A DNA stretch of 64,000 nt from Blastopirellula marina (GCF_002967715.1 NZ_PUIA01000017.1:62001-126000); one strand, 5' to 3'. Shown: positions 43,142 to 53,327, counted from the stretch's first letter. Notes: generated by a model from the letters alone, not told the origin. Translations and numbers: made by a program.

Positions 43142-44065
43142 ATGATCCCTGTTGCGCAGTCCCGTTCACTCCAACGCGGTTTCACCCTGGTGGAACTTTT
43201 GGTGGTTATTGCCATCATTGGCGTTTTGATTGCGTTACTCCTTCCCGCCGTACAACAAGCCCGCGAAGCCGCTCGCCGAATGACGTGCAGCAACAAGCTG
43301 CGTCAGGTCGGCATTGCCCTGCACAACTATCACGACACCTACGGAAAGCTGCCTCCGGGTCGCGTGAGCACCAACCGGATCAGCTGGCAGGTTCAGATTC
43401 TGCCCCAAATCGAACAGAACTCGCTGTTCGAAGCGATCTCGACCGTGGGTGCATTCAATCAGCCATGGGAAAACGTCGCTGCGATGACCAACACCGGTAC
43501 GCCTCCTTTGGCCAAGACGATTGTCGATGCCTATATTTGCCCATCGGACACGGGCGACGGCATCAACGAACGTCTCGGCACTTCGCCCAACCAGTTTGGC
43601 AAGTCGAACTACGTGGGTGTTTTCTCGGCATATTACAACCCAACCGACCCGACTGCCACCAACAATGCCGGCGGTACCGATCGCGATGCGACTTTTTACG
43701 ACAACTCGAAGGTCAAGTTCGCCGACATCACCGACGGCTTGAGCAACACGGTCATCGTCGCCGAACGCCGCACCGGCAAGTCGTCGGGCCCAGCCGGCTC
43801 GCTTTGGGTTGGCAACCACACCGGTTTTGGCGGAGCGATTACCGTGTGGGAATTCCAGATTCGTCTGCGTATGGAACGCGTCTCGAACGATACCGATTAC
43901 AATATCAACGGTAACTCGGTTTACAACCCAAGCAGCAATCACCCAGGGGGCGCTCAGTTCCTCAACGGCGACGCCAGCGTGGTCTTCCTGCCAGAAACCA
44001 TCAACCTGCGTACCCAGGCAGCTTTGGGTACGATCGACGGCGGTGAAGTGATCCCCGAGTATTAA
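43142..44065 (+). CDS. DUF1559 domain protein, member of a tandem pair
   Basis: 307 residues from the ATG at 43142, with AAGGAG six bases upstream, one of the best ribosome-binding sites here. [13 protein letters not shown] precedes [20 protein letters not shown]. The C-terminal part ([52 protein letters not shown]) is nearly identical to the copy at 41.4 kb, whereas residues around 60-120 differ. That suggests recent duplication with divergence of one exposed region. A terminator follows. Confidence 0.93.
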   Translation: MIPVAQSRSLQRGFTLVELLVVIAIIGVLIALLLPAVQQAREAARRMTCSNKLRQVGIALHNYHDTYGKLPPGRVSTNRISWQVQILPQIEQNSLFEAISTVGAFNQPWENVAAMTNTGTPPLAKTIVDAYICPSDTGDGINERLGTSPNQFGKSNYVGVFSAYYNPTDPTATNNAGGTDRDATFYDNSKVKFADITDGLSNTVIVAERRTGKSSGPAGSLWVGNHTGFGGAITVWEFQIRLRMERVSNDTDYNINGNSVYNPSSNHPGGAQFLNGDASVVFLPETINLRTQAALGTIDGGEVIPEY

Positions 44066-44094
44066 TGCTCAGGTTGCTGAGATCACCGTAAATA

Positions 44095-44138
44095 AAAAGT
44101 CTCGCCGGAGGGTAAACCTTGGGCGGGACTTTTCTTTT
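44095..44138. terminator. Bidirectional terminator between convergent genes
   Basis: AAAAGTCTCGCC at 44095-44106 pairs with GGCGGGACTTTT at 44122-44133 (one wobble). A T run follows on the plus strand (CTTTT), and TATTT follows on the minus strand. It serves the DUF1559 gene and the convergent old-yellow-enzyme gene. Confidence 0.8.
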
Positions 44139-44149
44139 GGCCGATTCAA

Positions 44150-45253
<1,104 letters not shown>

Positions 45254-45427
45254 TGTCGGATCCTTGGATGCATCGGAAGTAGACCTGCCTAGGCCAGCGC
45301 TAAGCTGCCCTACCTCCTTCGTAGATGCCACCGACGAGGATGCGTTTCAGATTACATGTAAAAAGTTGTTAGATGGACTATTTTTCTTGAGCAAGATACT
45401 CGATAATCGACCTAAACCTATTACAGG

Positions 45428-45700
45428 CTATACGTTAGACCGCGATCGACATCCACCAGACCACACGTAAACCACAAAATCCCCCAGTCCAGCGAACTTG
45501 TAGCCGGGGTCGACATAGTGCTGGATGACGTAGAACGCGAAGTAGTAGGCCCGGCAAAATGCCCAGATCGAGAGGCCCAGAAGCACAGCAATTTGCCAGT
45601 CGCCTACCTTGGCCAGCAAGATCCCGGAGGCGAACATCCCCAACACGACAAATAGGAAGCCTTTGAGATAGATGAGTGTCGGAGACCTGAGATCGGCCAT
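45428..45700 (-). CDS. Small two-span membrane protein
   Basis: 90 residues from the ATG at 45700, supported by AGGAAA eight bases upstream. LIYLKGFLFVVLGMFASGIL and WQIAVLLGLSIWAFCRAYYF are membrane helices, followed by AFYVIQHYVDPGYKFAGLGD. The pattern is that of a planctomycete conserved membrane protein of unknown role. It is divergent from the 116-residue protein and behind no obvious partner. Confidence 0.75.
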   Translation of the reverse strand: MADLRSPTLIYLKGFLFVVLGMFASGILLAKVGDWQIAVLLGLSIWAFCRAYYFAFYVIQHYVDPGYKFAGLGDFVVYVWSGGCRSRSNV

Positions 45701-45817
45701 CGGATGATTTCCTGACAGAAATGGAGTCAAAGCCATGGCTGGCCTGCTAATACAAGCTTAACAATTCGCTAGAATCGTGTCGTGGAATTTGCAGCTTAGA
45801 GACACCGGAGACCCACT

Positions 45818-46168
45818 ATGCATGTTTATGGCCGCGACAGCATCGAAACGACCCTGAAAGAGAAAAGCTACCTCTTCAAGCTTTTGGTCAACGACCATGG
45901 GGTTCTACTGTTTTCTCGCGACATCGAACATGAGCAGATCTCGGAACCCGACATCCGATACGAGCCTGACTCGGTTGGCAACGCGCTGGCCGGGGTGGTC
46001 AAACCAGGGCACATCGAGCTTCGACACCACAATGATTTTGGAGACGAGCGTGTGCATCTTATGATGGAGCGTCTACTTGCCCTGCCAGAGATGGAGTTTG
46101 CCCGTGACTTTGAAGTCGTCTATCAAGGGCGGGTGCTCATCGCGAAACCGTTGCAAGGCGAAGACTAA
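45818..46168 (+). CDS. Conserved hypothetical protein, 116 residues
   Basis: The ATG has GGAG seven bases upstream. The sequence (MHVYGRDSIETTLKEKSYLF ... RHHNDFGDERVHLMMERLLA) is soluble with no signal peptide or membrane segment. It alternates strand-like and helical parts and ends QGRVLIAKPLQGED. I recognise no family. It converges with the trypsin-like gene, with the two stops separated by one base. Confidence 0.75.
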   Translation: MHVYGRDSIETTLKEKSYLFKLLVNDHGVLLFSRDIEHEQISEPDIRYEPDSVGNALAGVVKPGHIELRHHNDFGDERVHLMMERLLALPEMEFARDFEVVYQGRVLIAKPLQGED

Positions 46169-46169
46169 T

Positions 46170-46976
46170 TTACGGCGAGAATCGCGAGTAGGAAGCTTTC
46201 ACCGCGTCGACCACAAGACGCCCAGGGATGATTCGGCTCATCATGATGCCGCTGCTATCTTCGCGGACATACCCCATGACCATGCCCACCACCGTTACCG
46301 ACTCAGGCGACTCTTCGGCCAGGAAGACCGGTGCACCACTGATACCACCAGCTCCGGCAAGCTGAATGATGAAGACCGTCTCGTTACCCCACTTGGCCGG
46401 GAACGGCATTTCACGCGAGGCAATCTGGCCGCAAATCACGATCGATGATAACTCAGGCTGGGCCCGGAAGCCCTTCACCCCCAAGCCTAGTGGAAAACCG
46501 GTAAGCTCGATCGGAGTGGTTCGTCGAGGTAGCGTCGTCTGAATGCTTTCCAGTGGAATCGCCAGTTTCATTAGCTCCCTAATTTCCTCGCGGGGCTCTC
46601 TGCCAGGTTCAATCCGTATCACGGCCATATCCGAGTTGGCTTGGGTTCGCCAGGGATTGCCATCGGCTTGAAATAGATCGGCCAGGATGACTTCGCCCGT
46701 ACCACCATCGGGGCGACGAAACATGACGGTCGTTTCGCGGCTGGTGGCCTGGGCTCCGTGGGCCGTTCCAACCAACAGAACTTGCTTATCGTCACTGACC
46801 AGAAACGCCGTCGACCACTCGTGCTTTACCTGCTTACTTTCTTTATCGATATGCTTTTCGACCAGGCAGACAGCCCGGTCCCAGCGTTCGATTGGTGTCT
46901 CGTCCGCCCTGAGATCGTTCAGGCAAAAGCACCCAAGAAGCACCGCCCAAACAATGCGAACGCGGCAACCGACCAT
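46170..46976 (-). CDS. Secreted trypsin-like serine protease domain protein
   Basis: 268 residues from the ATG at 46976, chosen for GAGGA eight bases upstream and the clean signal peptide (RIVWAVLLGCFCLNDLRADE). It has a chymotrypsin-like layout: His in LLVGTAHGAQ, Asp in ANSDMAVIRIEP, and Ser in GAGGISGAPVFL, where GxSG is the oxyanion/nucleophile motif. So the three catalytic residues are present, although the His region is not the usual TAAHC. Likely a periplasmic protease or a proteolysis-related scaffold. No PDZ domain follows. The next upstream gene on the same strand, 56 bases away, is a lipoprotein. Confidence 0.78.
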   Translation of the reverse strand: MVGCRVRIVWAVLLGCFCLNDLRADETPIERWDRAVCLVEKHIDKESKQVKHEWSTAFLVSDDKQVLLVGTAHGAQATSRETTVMFRRPDGGTGEVILADLFQADGNPWRTQANSDMAVIRIEPGREPREEIRELMKLAIPLESIQTTLPRRTTPIELTGFPLGLGVKGFRAQPELSSIVICGQIASREMPFPAKWGNETVFIIQLAGAGGISGAPVFLAEESPESVTVVGMVMGYVREDSSGIMMSRIIPGRLVVDAVKASYSRFSP

Positions 46977-47032
46977 GGCAAGATTCCTCATCCTTGAAGC
47001 TGGCAAGTAAAGATGGAATTACCTTACGAGAT

Positions 47033-47662
47033 TCACGATTGATCCGCCACATCGAGATTCAATATCTTGTCGCGATAAAGGGGTTTCGTTTCCCGGTCCT
47101 GGGGAAAGAGCTCGTCCATGTGCTTCTCCAGAAAGTCCAGCATCTGCTGGCGATTCCCTGTCAAAAGAAGGGTCCCCTCGGCTTCCACCATCGGTATTCC
47201 AGCGTCCTTAGCCAGGGCCTGCAGGCGATCAGTCGGAGTGAACTTCACAAAGAGTCTATCATTCTCGATCCGATAAGGCATGAAATAATAGACACGCAAG
47301 ATCCCCACGTTTTGCTCGCTGACGCTCGACTTCGTGCGTTGAAGCTGCAAGAACTTCTGATCGCCTACTTGAAACGGACGCGTCTCGAACTCGATCGACG
47401 TTTCCTTCTTCGTATTCTCCGCCGACAGCTTGTACCCAGTGATTCCATACTTGGTGAACGTGAAGTGATTGCTGGTATCCGCCACAAGCACTTTCTCGCC
47501 TGTCAGTGGGTCTTCGTTCTCCTGTGCTCCATACCAACGACCTAGCAGTTGGTCGTCGTACACAGGCTGATTGGGATTGGCTAAGGGAAACAAGGTTACA
47601 TACTGCTTGCAACCAGAAGAAAGCAATAACACAGCGGAAAGAAAAAGCATGGCACGTCGCAT
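47033..47662 (-). CDS. Predicted lipoprotein, hypothetical
   Basis: 209 residues; AGGAG is seven bases before the ATG. The signal peptide MRRAMLFLSAVLLLSSGCKQ ends in a lipobox. The mature part begins with VTLFPLANPNQPVYDDQLLG, followed by RWYGAQENEDP and strand-rich sequence up to RETKPLYRDKILNLDV. The pattern recalls planctomycete lipocalin-like proteins with a G-x-W signature near the start, but this is weak. It is followed on the same strand by the trypsin-like gene and is likely co-transcribed. Confidence 0.78.
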   Translation of the reverse strand: MRRAMLFLSAVLLLSSGCKQYVTLFPLANPNQPVYDDQLLGRWYGAQENEDPLTGEKVLVADTSNHFTFTKYGITGYKLSAENTKKETSIEFETRPFQVGDQKFLQLQRTKSSVSEQNVGILRVYYFMPYRIENDRLFVKFTPTDRLQALAKDAGIPMVEAEGTLLLTGNRQQMLDFLEKHMDELFPQDRETKPLYRDKILNLDVADQS

Positions 47663-47992
47663 GGCTGGTCTCCTGCATGCGGACCGAGAAGAAGCTTTTG
47701 GGCAACACTTATTATAGGAAATCCATGATTGAACCGCGGGAAATTCGGTTCAAATGCCCTGAAACGCCGTAATTTCGTGCTTTTATGATTTTCTATCGAA
47801 TTACATTGCGTGCGTGACTGTCATTGCCTAGATTCCAATAGGATCTACTCTTCGAGGCGTTGCTGTCAGCCAGCGTTACTTGTCCAATCATGATGAACGC
47901 TCTATCTTCATCTCGGAAGTTTCTTGTAGTCAGCAGAATCTGCTATGCACAACAACCATGTTTTTCTGTGTTGCCCTGAAAGGCCCTGCACC
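47663..47992. other. Divergent AT-rich promoter region
   Basis: It separates the lipoprotein gene (minus) from the sulfatase (plus). There is no ORF with support; the sulfatase frame can be extended to 47945 but this part lacks a signal peptide. I see no clear hairpin. Confidence 0.3.
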
Positions 47993-49549
47993 ATGAATCG
48001 AAAACAATTCATGCTCGCGACGCTATGCGTGCTGTTTTTGGCCGGCATAAGCCAAGCCGCCGACAAGCCGAATATCTTGATCATCTGGGGTGATGACATC
48101 GGCACCTGGAATGTGAGCCACATCAGCCGTGGCATGATGGGGTATCAAACGCCCAACATCGATCGTATCGCCAAGGAAGGTCTCTACTTCACCGATTACT
48201 ACGGCCAGCAAAGCTGTACCGCAGGCCGTGCGGCATTCATGGGTGGTACCGTTCCGGTACGCACCGGCATGACCAAGGTTGGCCTGCCTGGTGCCAAAGA
48301 AGGTTGGCAGAACAGCGACTGCACGATCGCTACCATCATGAAGAGCCAAGGCTACTCCACAGGTCAGTTTGGCAAGAATCATTTCGGTGACCGTGACGAA
48401 CATCTGCCTACCAACCACGGCTTCGATGAGTTCTATGGCAACCTCTATCACTTGAACGCACAAGAAGAACCAGAGAACCGCGACTACCCAGCTGACATGG
48501 TGCTGGCCAACGGCAAGACATTCCTGCAAACGTACGGCCCGCGCGGCATCATCAAAGCCTCGGCCGATGGCAAGATCGTAGACACCGGACCACTCACCAA
48601 GAAGCGCATGAAAACCATCGATGAAGAAACCCTCGCCGCTGCGAAGGACTTCATTGCCCGACAAGATAAAGCAGACAAGCCGTTTTTCTGCTGGTGGAAC
48701 GCAACTCGCATGCACTTCCGTACACATGTCAAGGAAGAGCACAAAGGCATTTCCGGTCCCAGTGGCAATGAATACCACGACGGCATGGTCGAACACGATC
48801 GGCACGTGGGTGAACTGCTCGCATTGCTGGATGACCTGGAGCTTACCGACAACACCATCGTGATGTACTCGACCGATAATGGTCCCCACTACAATACGTG
48901 GCCCGACGCCGCCACGACTCCTTTCCGCAGCGAAAAGAACTCGAACTGGGAAGGTGCCTATCGCGTTCCTTGTTTCGTCCGCTGGCCCGGCAAGATCCCA
49001 GCTGGCGAAGTTCGCAACGGCATCGTCGCTCACGAAGACTGGATGGTTACCTTAGCCGCCGCAGCAGGTGCCCCAGATATCAAAGAAAAGTTAATGAACG
49101 GCGTGGAACTGAACGGTCGCAAATACCGTAACCATCCCGACGGCTACAACATGCTCGATTACTTCATGGGCAAAACCAAAGACTCACCCCGGCACGAGTT
49201 CATTTACGTCAACGACGATGGTCAAATTGTGGCTATGCGTTACGACGACTGGAAAGCTGTCTTCCTGGAAAATCGGGGACAAGCCTTCGAAGTATGGCGA
49301 GAACCATTTACCGAACTTCGTGTTCCTCTGCTGTTCAATCTCCGTCGAGACCCTTTCGAGAAGGCTCAGCACAACTCGAACACCTATAACGACTGGTTCC
49401 TCGACCGTGCGTTTGTACTGGTGCCTATGCAGCAGCTTGCCGGCAAGTTTTTGCAAACGATGGCCGAATATCCACCGAGCCAGACACCAGGCTCCTTTAA
49501 CCTGGAAAAAATCCAGAAACAAATCGAAGGCGCGGCCGGCGGTCATTAG
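47993..49549 (+). CDS. Secreted type I sulfatase with CTAGR-type signature
   Basis: 518 residues from the ATG at 47993. The signal peptide is MLATLCVLFLAGISQAAD. NILIIWGDDIGTWNVSHISR holds metal-binding aspartates. The signature is SCTAGRAAFMGG: Cys75 should become formylglycine, but the motif is CxAGR rather than the CxPSR of the other three sulfatases. VMYSTDNGPHYNTWPD gives the second metal site. It is a different subfamily, probably with its own substrate. It is followed by a HAD phosphatase and a PhoPQ-related protein on the same strand. Confidence 0.94.
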   Translation: MNRKQFMLATLCVLFLAGISQAADKPNILIIWGDDIGTWNVSHISRGMMGYQTPNIDRIAKEGLYFTDYYGQQSCTAGRAAFMGGTVPVRTGMTKVGLPGAKEGWQNSDCTIATIMKSQGYSTGQFGKNHFGDRDEHLPTNHGFDEFYGNLYHLNAQEEPENRDYPADMVLANGKTFLQTYGPRGIIKASADGKIVDTGPLTKKRMKTIDEETLAAAKDFIARQDKADKPFFCWWNATRMHFRTHVKEEHKGISGPSGNEYHDGMVEHDRHVGELLALLDDLELTDNTIVMYSTDNGPHYNTWPDAATTPFRSEKNSNWEGAYRVPCFVRWPGKIPAGEVRNGIVAHEDWMVTLAAAAGAPDIKEKLMNGVELNGRKYRNHPDGYNMLDYFMGKTKDSPRHEFIYVNDDGQIVAMRYDDWKAVFLENRGQAFEVWREPFTELRVPLLFNLRRDPFEKAQHNSNTYNDWFLDRAFVLVPMQQLAGKFLQTMAEYPPSQTPGSFNLEKIQKQIEGAAGGH

Positions 49550-49571
49550 ATTGTAGTAGAGTTCCATTAGA

Positions 49572-49610
49572 TCTCCGCCGTCAATTCGGGGCGGCGGAGA
49601 CCTTGCTTTT
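49572..49610 (+). terminator. Hairpin between sulfatase and HAD phosphatase
   Basis: TCTCCGCCG at 49572-49580 pairs with CGGCGGAGA at 49592-49600, followed by CCTTGCTTTT. The T run is interrupted, so it is probably a leaky terminator within the operon. Confidence 0.5.
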
Positions 49611-49633
49611 AGACATCTACAAGGATCCAACCA

Positions 49634-50620
49634 ATGAAGTGGCTTGCGCTGATTTTACTTACCCTGGCTCCCACATTGGCCCTGGGGCAGGACGATCCAC
49701 TTCCCTCGTGGAACGATGGCCCATCCAAGCAGTCGATCATTGACTTCGTGACCAAGGTCACTACCGAGGGAAGCGAAGGCTTCGTTCCCAAGTACGACCG
49801 TATCGCGGTGTTCGATAACGATGGCACCCTCTGGTGCGAGGCACCGTTGCCGCTACAGGTCGACTACATTCTCAGCGAACTTAAGCGACGCGCCCCGAAT
49901 GAACCGAAGCTCGCTGACAACGAAATGGTGAAAGCCGCCTTGAGCGGAGACTTCGCAAAGCTTCTGGCCGGTAAACACCATGACGGCTTGATGGAGATCC
50001 TGGCGCTCACGCATTCCGGAATGACCACCGACCAATACGACCAGAACGTCCGCAACTGGATCAAGACCTTCAAGGACAAGCGTTTCGGCTACAATCTGCC
50101 TGGCATGACTTATCAGCCGATGCAGGAACTTTTGAAGTACCTGCGTGCCAATGGGTTCCAAACGTTTATCGTTTCGGGCGGGGGTGCCGACTTCATGCGA
50201 GTCTTTTCCCATCGTATTTACGGCATTCCACCGAATCAGGTTATCGGCTCCAACTCGCTCACCAAGTTCGAGATGATCGACGGTAAGCCAACCTTGACGA
50301 AAACGATGGAGCAGGCCTTCGTCGATGACAAAACGGGCAAACCGGTTGGTATCTGGCAGTTCATTGGCCGCAAACCGATTGCCTGCTTTGGCAACTCGGA
50401 CGGCGACCAGGCCATGCTTGAGTACACGACCATCGCTAACAAGTACCCCAGCTTCGGCCTGCTCGTCCATCACACCGACGCCGAACGGGAATACGCCTAC
50501 GACAAACACCCGCCTGCCAGTGGAACGCTGATCACGGCCCTAGAAGTGGCCCCCAAGTACGGCTGGACGGTGGTCAACATGAAGGACGACTGGAAGACCG
50601 TTTTTGTCGGGGCTAAATAA
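49634..50620 (+). CDS. Secreted HAD-superfamily phosphatase
   Basis: 328 residues. A signal peptide (ALILLTLAPTLALGQ) precedes the HAD domain. Motif I is FDNDGTLW with Asp61 as the nucleophile and Asp63 as the acid, motif II is FIVSGGGADF, and motif IV is ACFGNSDGDQAMLEY. A long helical cap lies between about 75 and 150. It should dephosphorylate a periplasmic or extracellular substrate with Mg2+. It starts 84 bases after the sulfatase. The pairing of sulfatase and secreted phosphatase suggests joint removal of sulfate and phosphate groups, which is inference. A terminator follows. Confidence 0.88.
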   Translation: MKWLALILLTLAPTLALGQDDPLPSWNDGPSKQSIIDFVTKVTTEGSEGFVPKYDRIAVFDNDGTLWCEAPLPLQVDYILSELKRRAPNEPKLADNEMVKAALSGDFAKLLAGKHHDGLMEILALTHSGMTTDQYDQNVRNWIKTFKDKRFGYNLPGMTYQPMQELLKYLRANGFQTFIVSGGGADFMRVFSHRIYGIPPNQVIGSNSLTKFEMIDGKPTLTKTMEQAFVDDKTGKPVGIWQFIGRKPIACFGNSDGDQAMLEYTTIANKYPSFGLLVHHTDAEREYAYDKHPPASGTLITALEVAPKYGWTVVNMKDDWKTVFVGAK

Positions 50621-50672
50621 ATTTCCCTTGGTGAAACTCGCTCCCCACGAAAAGAGTATGTAATATGACCTT

Positions 50673-50702
50673 GCCCATGGCTAATTGGCCGTGGGCTTTT
50701 TT
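50673..50702 (+). terminator. Rho-independent terminator after the HAD phosphatase
   Basis: GCCCATGG at 50673-50680 pairs with CCGTGGGC at 50689-50696 (one wobble) and is followed by TTTTTT. An in-frame TTG at 50685 of the next gene lies inside this structure and should not be used as its start. Confidence 0.8.
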
Positions 50703-50729
50703 GTCGCGCCACCCCCTGGAGCCCTCGTC

Positions 50730-52091
50730 GTGACGCCTCTTCGCATCCTTTCAGCCGTTGCCACCATTCTTGCCCTCTTTCACCTTCTACCCACGGTTAA
50801 TGCCCAGGATCCCTCGGATGCGTTGGCTACCTACATGCAGAAGCCGGACGACAGCTTTGCCTGGAAGGTCCGACACCAAGAGAAAATCGGCACGTGCGAC
50901 GTCACCGAGTTGACGCTTACGTCGCAGACCTGGAAGGATATCGTATGGAAACACCGGCTGTTTGTCATTCTGCCGGCGGGCGTTCCCCAGGAAACGGACG
51001 CCGTGCTGGTCGTCGCTGGGGGTTCATGGAAGGATGAATACGCTCAGCCACCAGCGGATGGCAAGCTTGGCCTACCGAAAGAGACCACACTCCTTTCGCT
51101 ATATGCCCAGCAAATCGGCTGCCCGATCGCCGTGCTGCTGAACGTTCCGCAGCAGCCGATCTTCGACGGCAAGAAGGAAGACGCCATCATTGCGTTAACC
51201 TTCGCCAAGTACATCAAGACAGGCGAAAGTGATTGGCCGCTGCTACTGCCGATGGTCAAAAGCGCCACCAAAGCCATGGATGCCGTTCAGGCCTACGCCA
51301 GCGAAAGCCTGGACGTCAAGATCGATGGCTTTACCGTCACGGGTGCTTCTAAGCGAGGGTGGACCACGTGGCTCGTCTCGGCGGTTGACCCTCGCGTTCA
51401 AGGCTTGGCTCCGATGGTAATCGACACGCTGAAGATGGACGCGCAACTCAAGCATCAAAAGAATTCGTACGGCGCACTTTCGCAACGCATCGACGACTAT
51501 ACCGATCTGAAACTTCCTGAGTTGATGGAAACGGCGGAAGGCCAGAAGCTTCGCCGCATCGTCGATCCGTATCATTACCTCCCCCAGATCAAGCAGCCCA
51601 AGGTTATCTTCCTAGGAACGAACGATTCATTCTGGACGGTCGACTCGCTGAACCTGTACTGGGATGACGTCGAAGGAGACAAGTTCATCGTCTACGTTCC
51701 CAACGCCGACCACGACCTGGCCAACGACTGGGGCCGCATCTTTGGCGGCCTGCGCGCCCTGCGACGACACGTTGACGAGCAGAAGGAACTTCCCAACCTG
51801 AAATGGGACTACATCACCGCCGGTGGTGATGTTCCCTTGAAGCTCGCGGTTTCCCCCGGCGAGAAAGCTGCCGTGGTTCACTTGTGGACGGCCGAGTCCC
51901 CCACACGCGACTTCCGCAAAGCCAAATGGACCAGCCAGGTTCTGCCGCGTGACGAGTTCGGAACCGCCACCACCAAGCTCACCCCGCCAGCCGAAGGCTA
52001 CCGTGCTACGTTCGCGGAAGTGGTGTACGCCCACGACAAGGTGCCACTTTACTTGAGCACCACGATTCGGGTGTTAGGAGCGAACGATTAA
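50730..52091 (+). CDS. PhoPQ-activated pathogenicity-related family protein (PqaA-like)
   Basis: 453 residues from the GTG at 50730, which has GGAG eight bases upstream and avoids the terminator just before it. The signal peptide is ILSAVATILALFHLLPTVNA. The alpha/beta-hydrolase-like core has DAVLVVAGGSWKDEY, the nucleophile elbow GFTVTGASKRGWTTW, PKVIFLGTNDSFWTVDSLNL with the acid, and YVPNADHDL with the His, as in PqaA-type proteins. The C-terminal part has FRKAKWTSQVLPRD, a beta domain. The family is exported and often found near sulfatases and phosphatases in planctomycetes. The substrate is unknown. Confidence 0.9.
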   Translation: MTPLRILSAVATILALFHLLPTVNAQDPSDALATYMQKPDDSFAWKVRHQEKIGTCDVTELTLTSQTWKDIVWKHRLFVILPAGVPQETDAVLVVAGGSWKDEYAQPPADGKLGLPKETTLLSLYAQQIGCPIAVLLNVPQQPIFDGKKEDAIIALTFAKYIKTGESDWPLLLPMVKSATKAMDAVQAYASESLDVKIDGFTVTGASKRGWTTWLVSAVDPRVQGLAPMVIDTLKMDAQLKHQKNSYGALSQRIDDYTDLKLPELMETAEGQKLRRIVDPYHYLPQIKQPKVIFLGTNDSFWTVDSLNLYWDDVEGDKFIVYVPNADHDLANDWGRIFGGLRALRRHVDEQKELPNLKWDYITAGGDVPLKLAVSPGEKAAVVHLWTAESPTRDFRKAKWTSQVLPRDEFGTATTKLTPPAEGYRATFAEVVYAHDKVPLYLSTTIRVLGAND

Positions 52092-52109
52092 GTTGACTCC
52101 TCGCTGTCT

Positions 52110-52128
52110 GGCGACAGGGCACGTCGCC
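52110..52128. other. Short hairpin between convergent genes
   Basis: GGCGAC at 52110-52115 pairs with GTCGCC at 52123-52128 around a seven-base loop. It sits between the PqaA-like gene and the convergent HEAT-like gene. There is no T run on either side, so it is weak as a terminator. Confidence 0.3.
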
Positions 52129-52138
52129 TGGCGGCTCG

Positions 52139-52798
52139 CTATTCTTGTTCGCGATAGAGTCTTTGCACAATAGCCTCGATGCCTTCGTCATCGAGTTGCT
52201 GCTGGGTAATGCTTTGTCCAATGATTCCCCCCGATTGAATCACGATGCTGTAGCCATCGCCACTTGGCCGAAGAAGGTATCTGTCTCGGACCAGTCCCAA
52301 GGTGAACTCCATTGCGGAGCGTACCTTCTCGTCGGACTCAAGCGACATAGCCTCTTCCAAATCAGGCAATAGCGACGACATGCGAAGTCGAAGCATCCAG
52401 TCTGCCGCCTTGCGTCGTACCTTGGTGCTTCGATCAACGAATCCTCTGCGTAGGACTCGCTCGCACAATTCGGACGGTGTTCTCTTCCCCAGGCAGAGTA
52501 CCGCATTGAAGCGTACTTGGGCGGACTTATCCTCGGCCAACTCCATGACAACGGCTTGAACTTCCTGATAGTCTGCGGCAAGGCCAGCGACGATATCAAC
52601 CGTGTATTCGTACAAAGGGCGACGAGCACTACGTGCGCCGTGGACAATGGCAGCAAGATCTGTGTCCGATACAGTTCCTCGCTGATCAATGCTATCTGCC
52701 GCATCCATCACAGCATGAATTTCCGGCAGTAATTCAGGACAGCGAGGCTCGATGACCTCGGTCAGCCATTGTTTCGTTTGTTCGCGGCGTGATGGCAT
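52139..52798 (-). CDS. HEAT-repeat-like protein
   Basis: 219 residues, soluble, almost all helical. The centre (RPLYEYTVDIVAGLAADYQE, SAQVRFNAVLCLGKRTPSEL, STKVRRKAADWMLRLRMSSL, DEKVRSAMEFTLGLVRDRYL) contains three or four repeats with the helix-turn pattern and conserved VR/A positions of HEAT or PBS-lyase HEAT repeats. No enzymatic motif is visible. The C-terminus (GYSIVIQSGGIIGQSITQQQ) breaks from the repeat pattern. It is likely a protein-protein interaction scaffold. Confidence 0.72.
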   Translation of the reverse strand: MPSRREQTKQWLTEVIEPRCPELLPEIHAVMDAADSIDQRGTVSDTDLAAIVHGARSARRPLYEYTVDIVAGLAADYQEVQAVVMELAEDKSAQVRFNAVLCLGKRTPSELCERVLRRGFVDRSTKVRRKAADWMLRLRMSSLLPDLEEAMSLESDEKVRSAMEFTLGLVRDRYLLRPSGDGYSIVIQSGGIIGQSITQQQLDDEGIEAIVQRLYREQE

Positions 52799-52826
52799 CT
52801 GGGATGTTTCCTTTTACCTTGACAAT

Positions 52827-53327
52827 CTAACCTCGATGAGGATTCTGTCTGTCGGCGAATTCATTCAGGCTCGAATGGAACAGATCGGCCGTCATACCGT
52901 CACGCACGTAGATGCTCGTCACCCCTAGTCCACCCACTTCGTGAATGTTGCGCATCTCATCATCGAAGAAGAGCATCTCCTCGTAGGCAAAACCACTATC
53001 TTTCTGCAGTGCAGCGAAGTGCCGCAGCTTCGAGGACGGATAGATCTCGGCGAAGGCGAATCGATGTGTGATGTCCAAGTGACTGAGTAACTCGCGTGCC
53101 CAAGTGGGCTTCTCGGTGCGGGAAGCCAACGCAAGAGTGATAGCGTGATCGTCGCAGTGCGCGAGGATCTCATGCACGTCATCGTACAGCCGCACGAGCC
53201 GACCTGTACGATCTTCAATCCGCTTTCCGTTCACGCGGAACGGAGGACTCAAACAGTCGCACCAGGTCCCCCCACAGTCCCACAGGGTGAAGTCGAGATC
53301 AAACACAATCAAGCGGGGAATAGACAC
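52827..53327 (-). CDS. HAD-superfamily phosphatase, MDP-1-like
   Basis: 166 residues from a GTG with GGAG nine bases upstream. PRLIVFDLDFTLW supplies the two catalytic Asp residues (10 and 12). ALASRTEKPTWA is motif II, SKLRHFAAL supplies the motif III lysine, and MLFFDDEMRNI is motif IV. Length and motif spelling fit the magnesium-dependent phosphatase-1 family, implicated in protein or sugar phosphate repair. It lies 28 bases behind the start side of the HEAT-like gene on the same strand. Confidence 0.88.
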   Translation of the reverse strand: MSIPRLIVFDLDFTLWDCGGTWCDCLSPPFRVNGKRIEDRTGRLVRLYDDVHEILAHCDDHAITLALASRTEKPTWARELLSHLDITHRFAFAEIYPSSKLRHFAALQKDSGFAYEEMLFFDDEMRNIHEVGGLGVTSIYVRDGMTADLFHSSLNEFADRQNPHRG

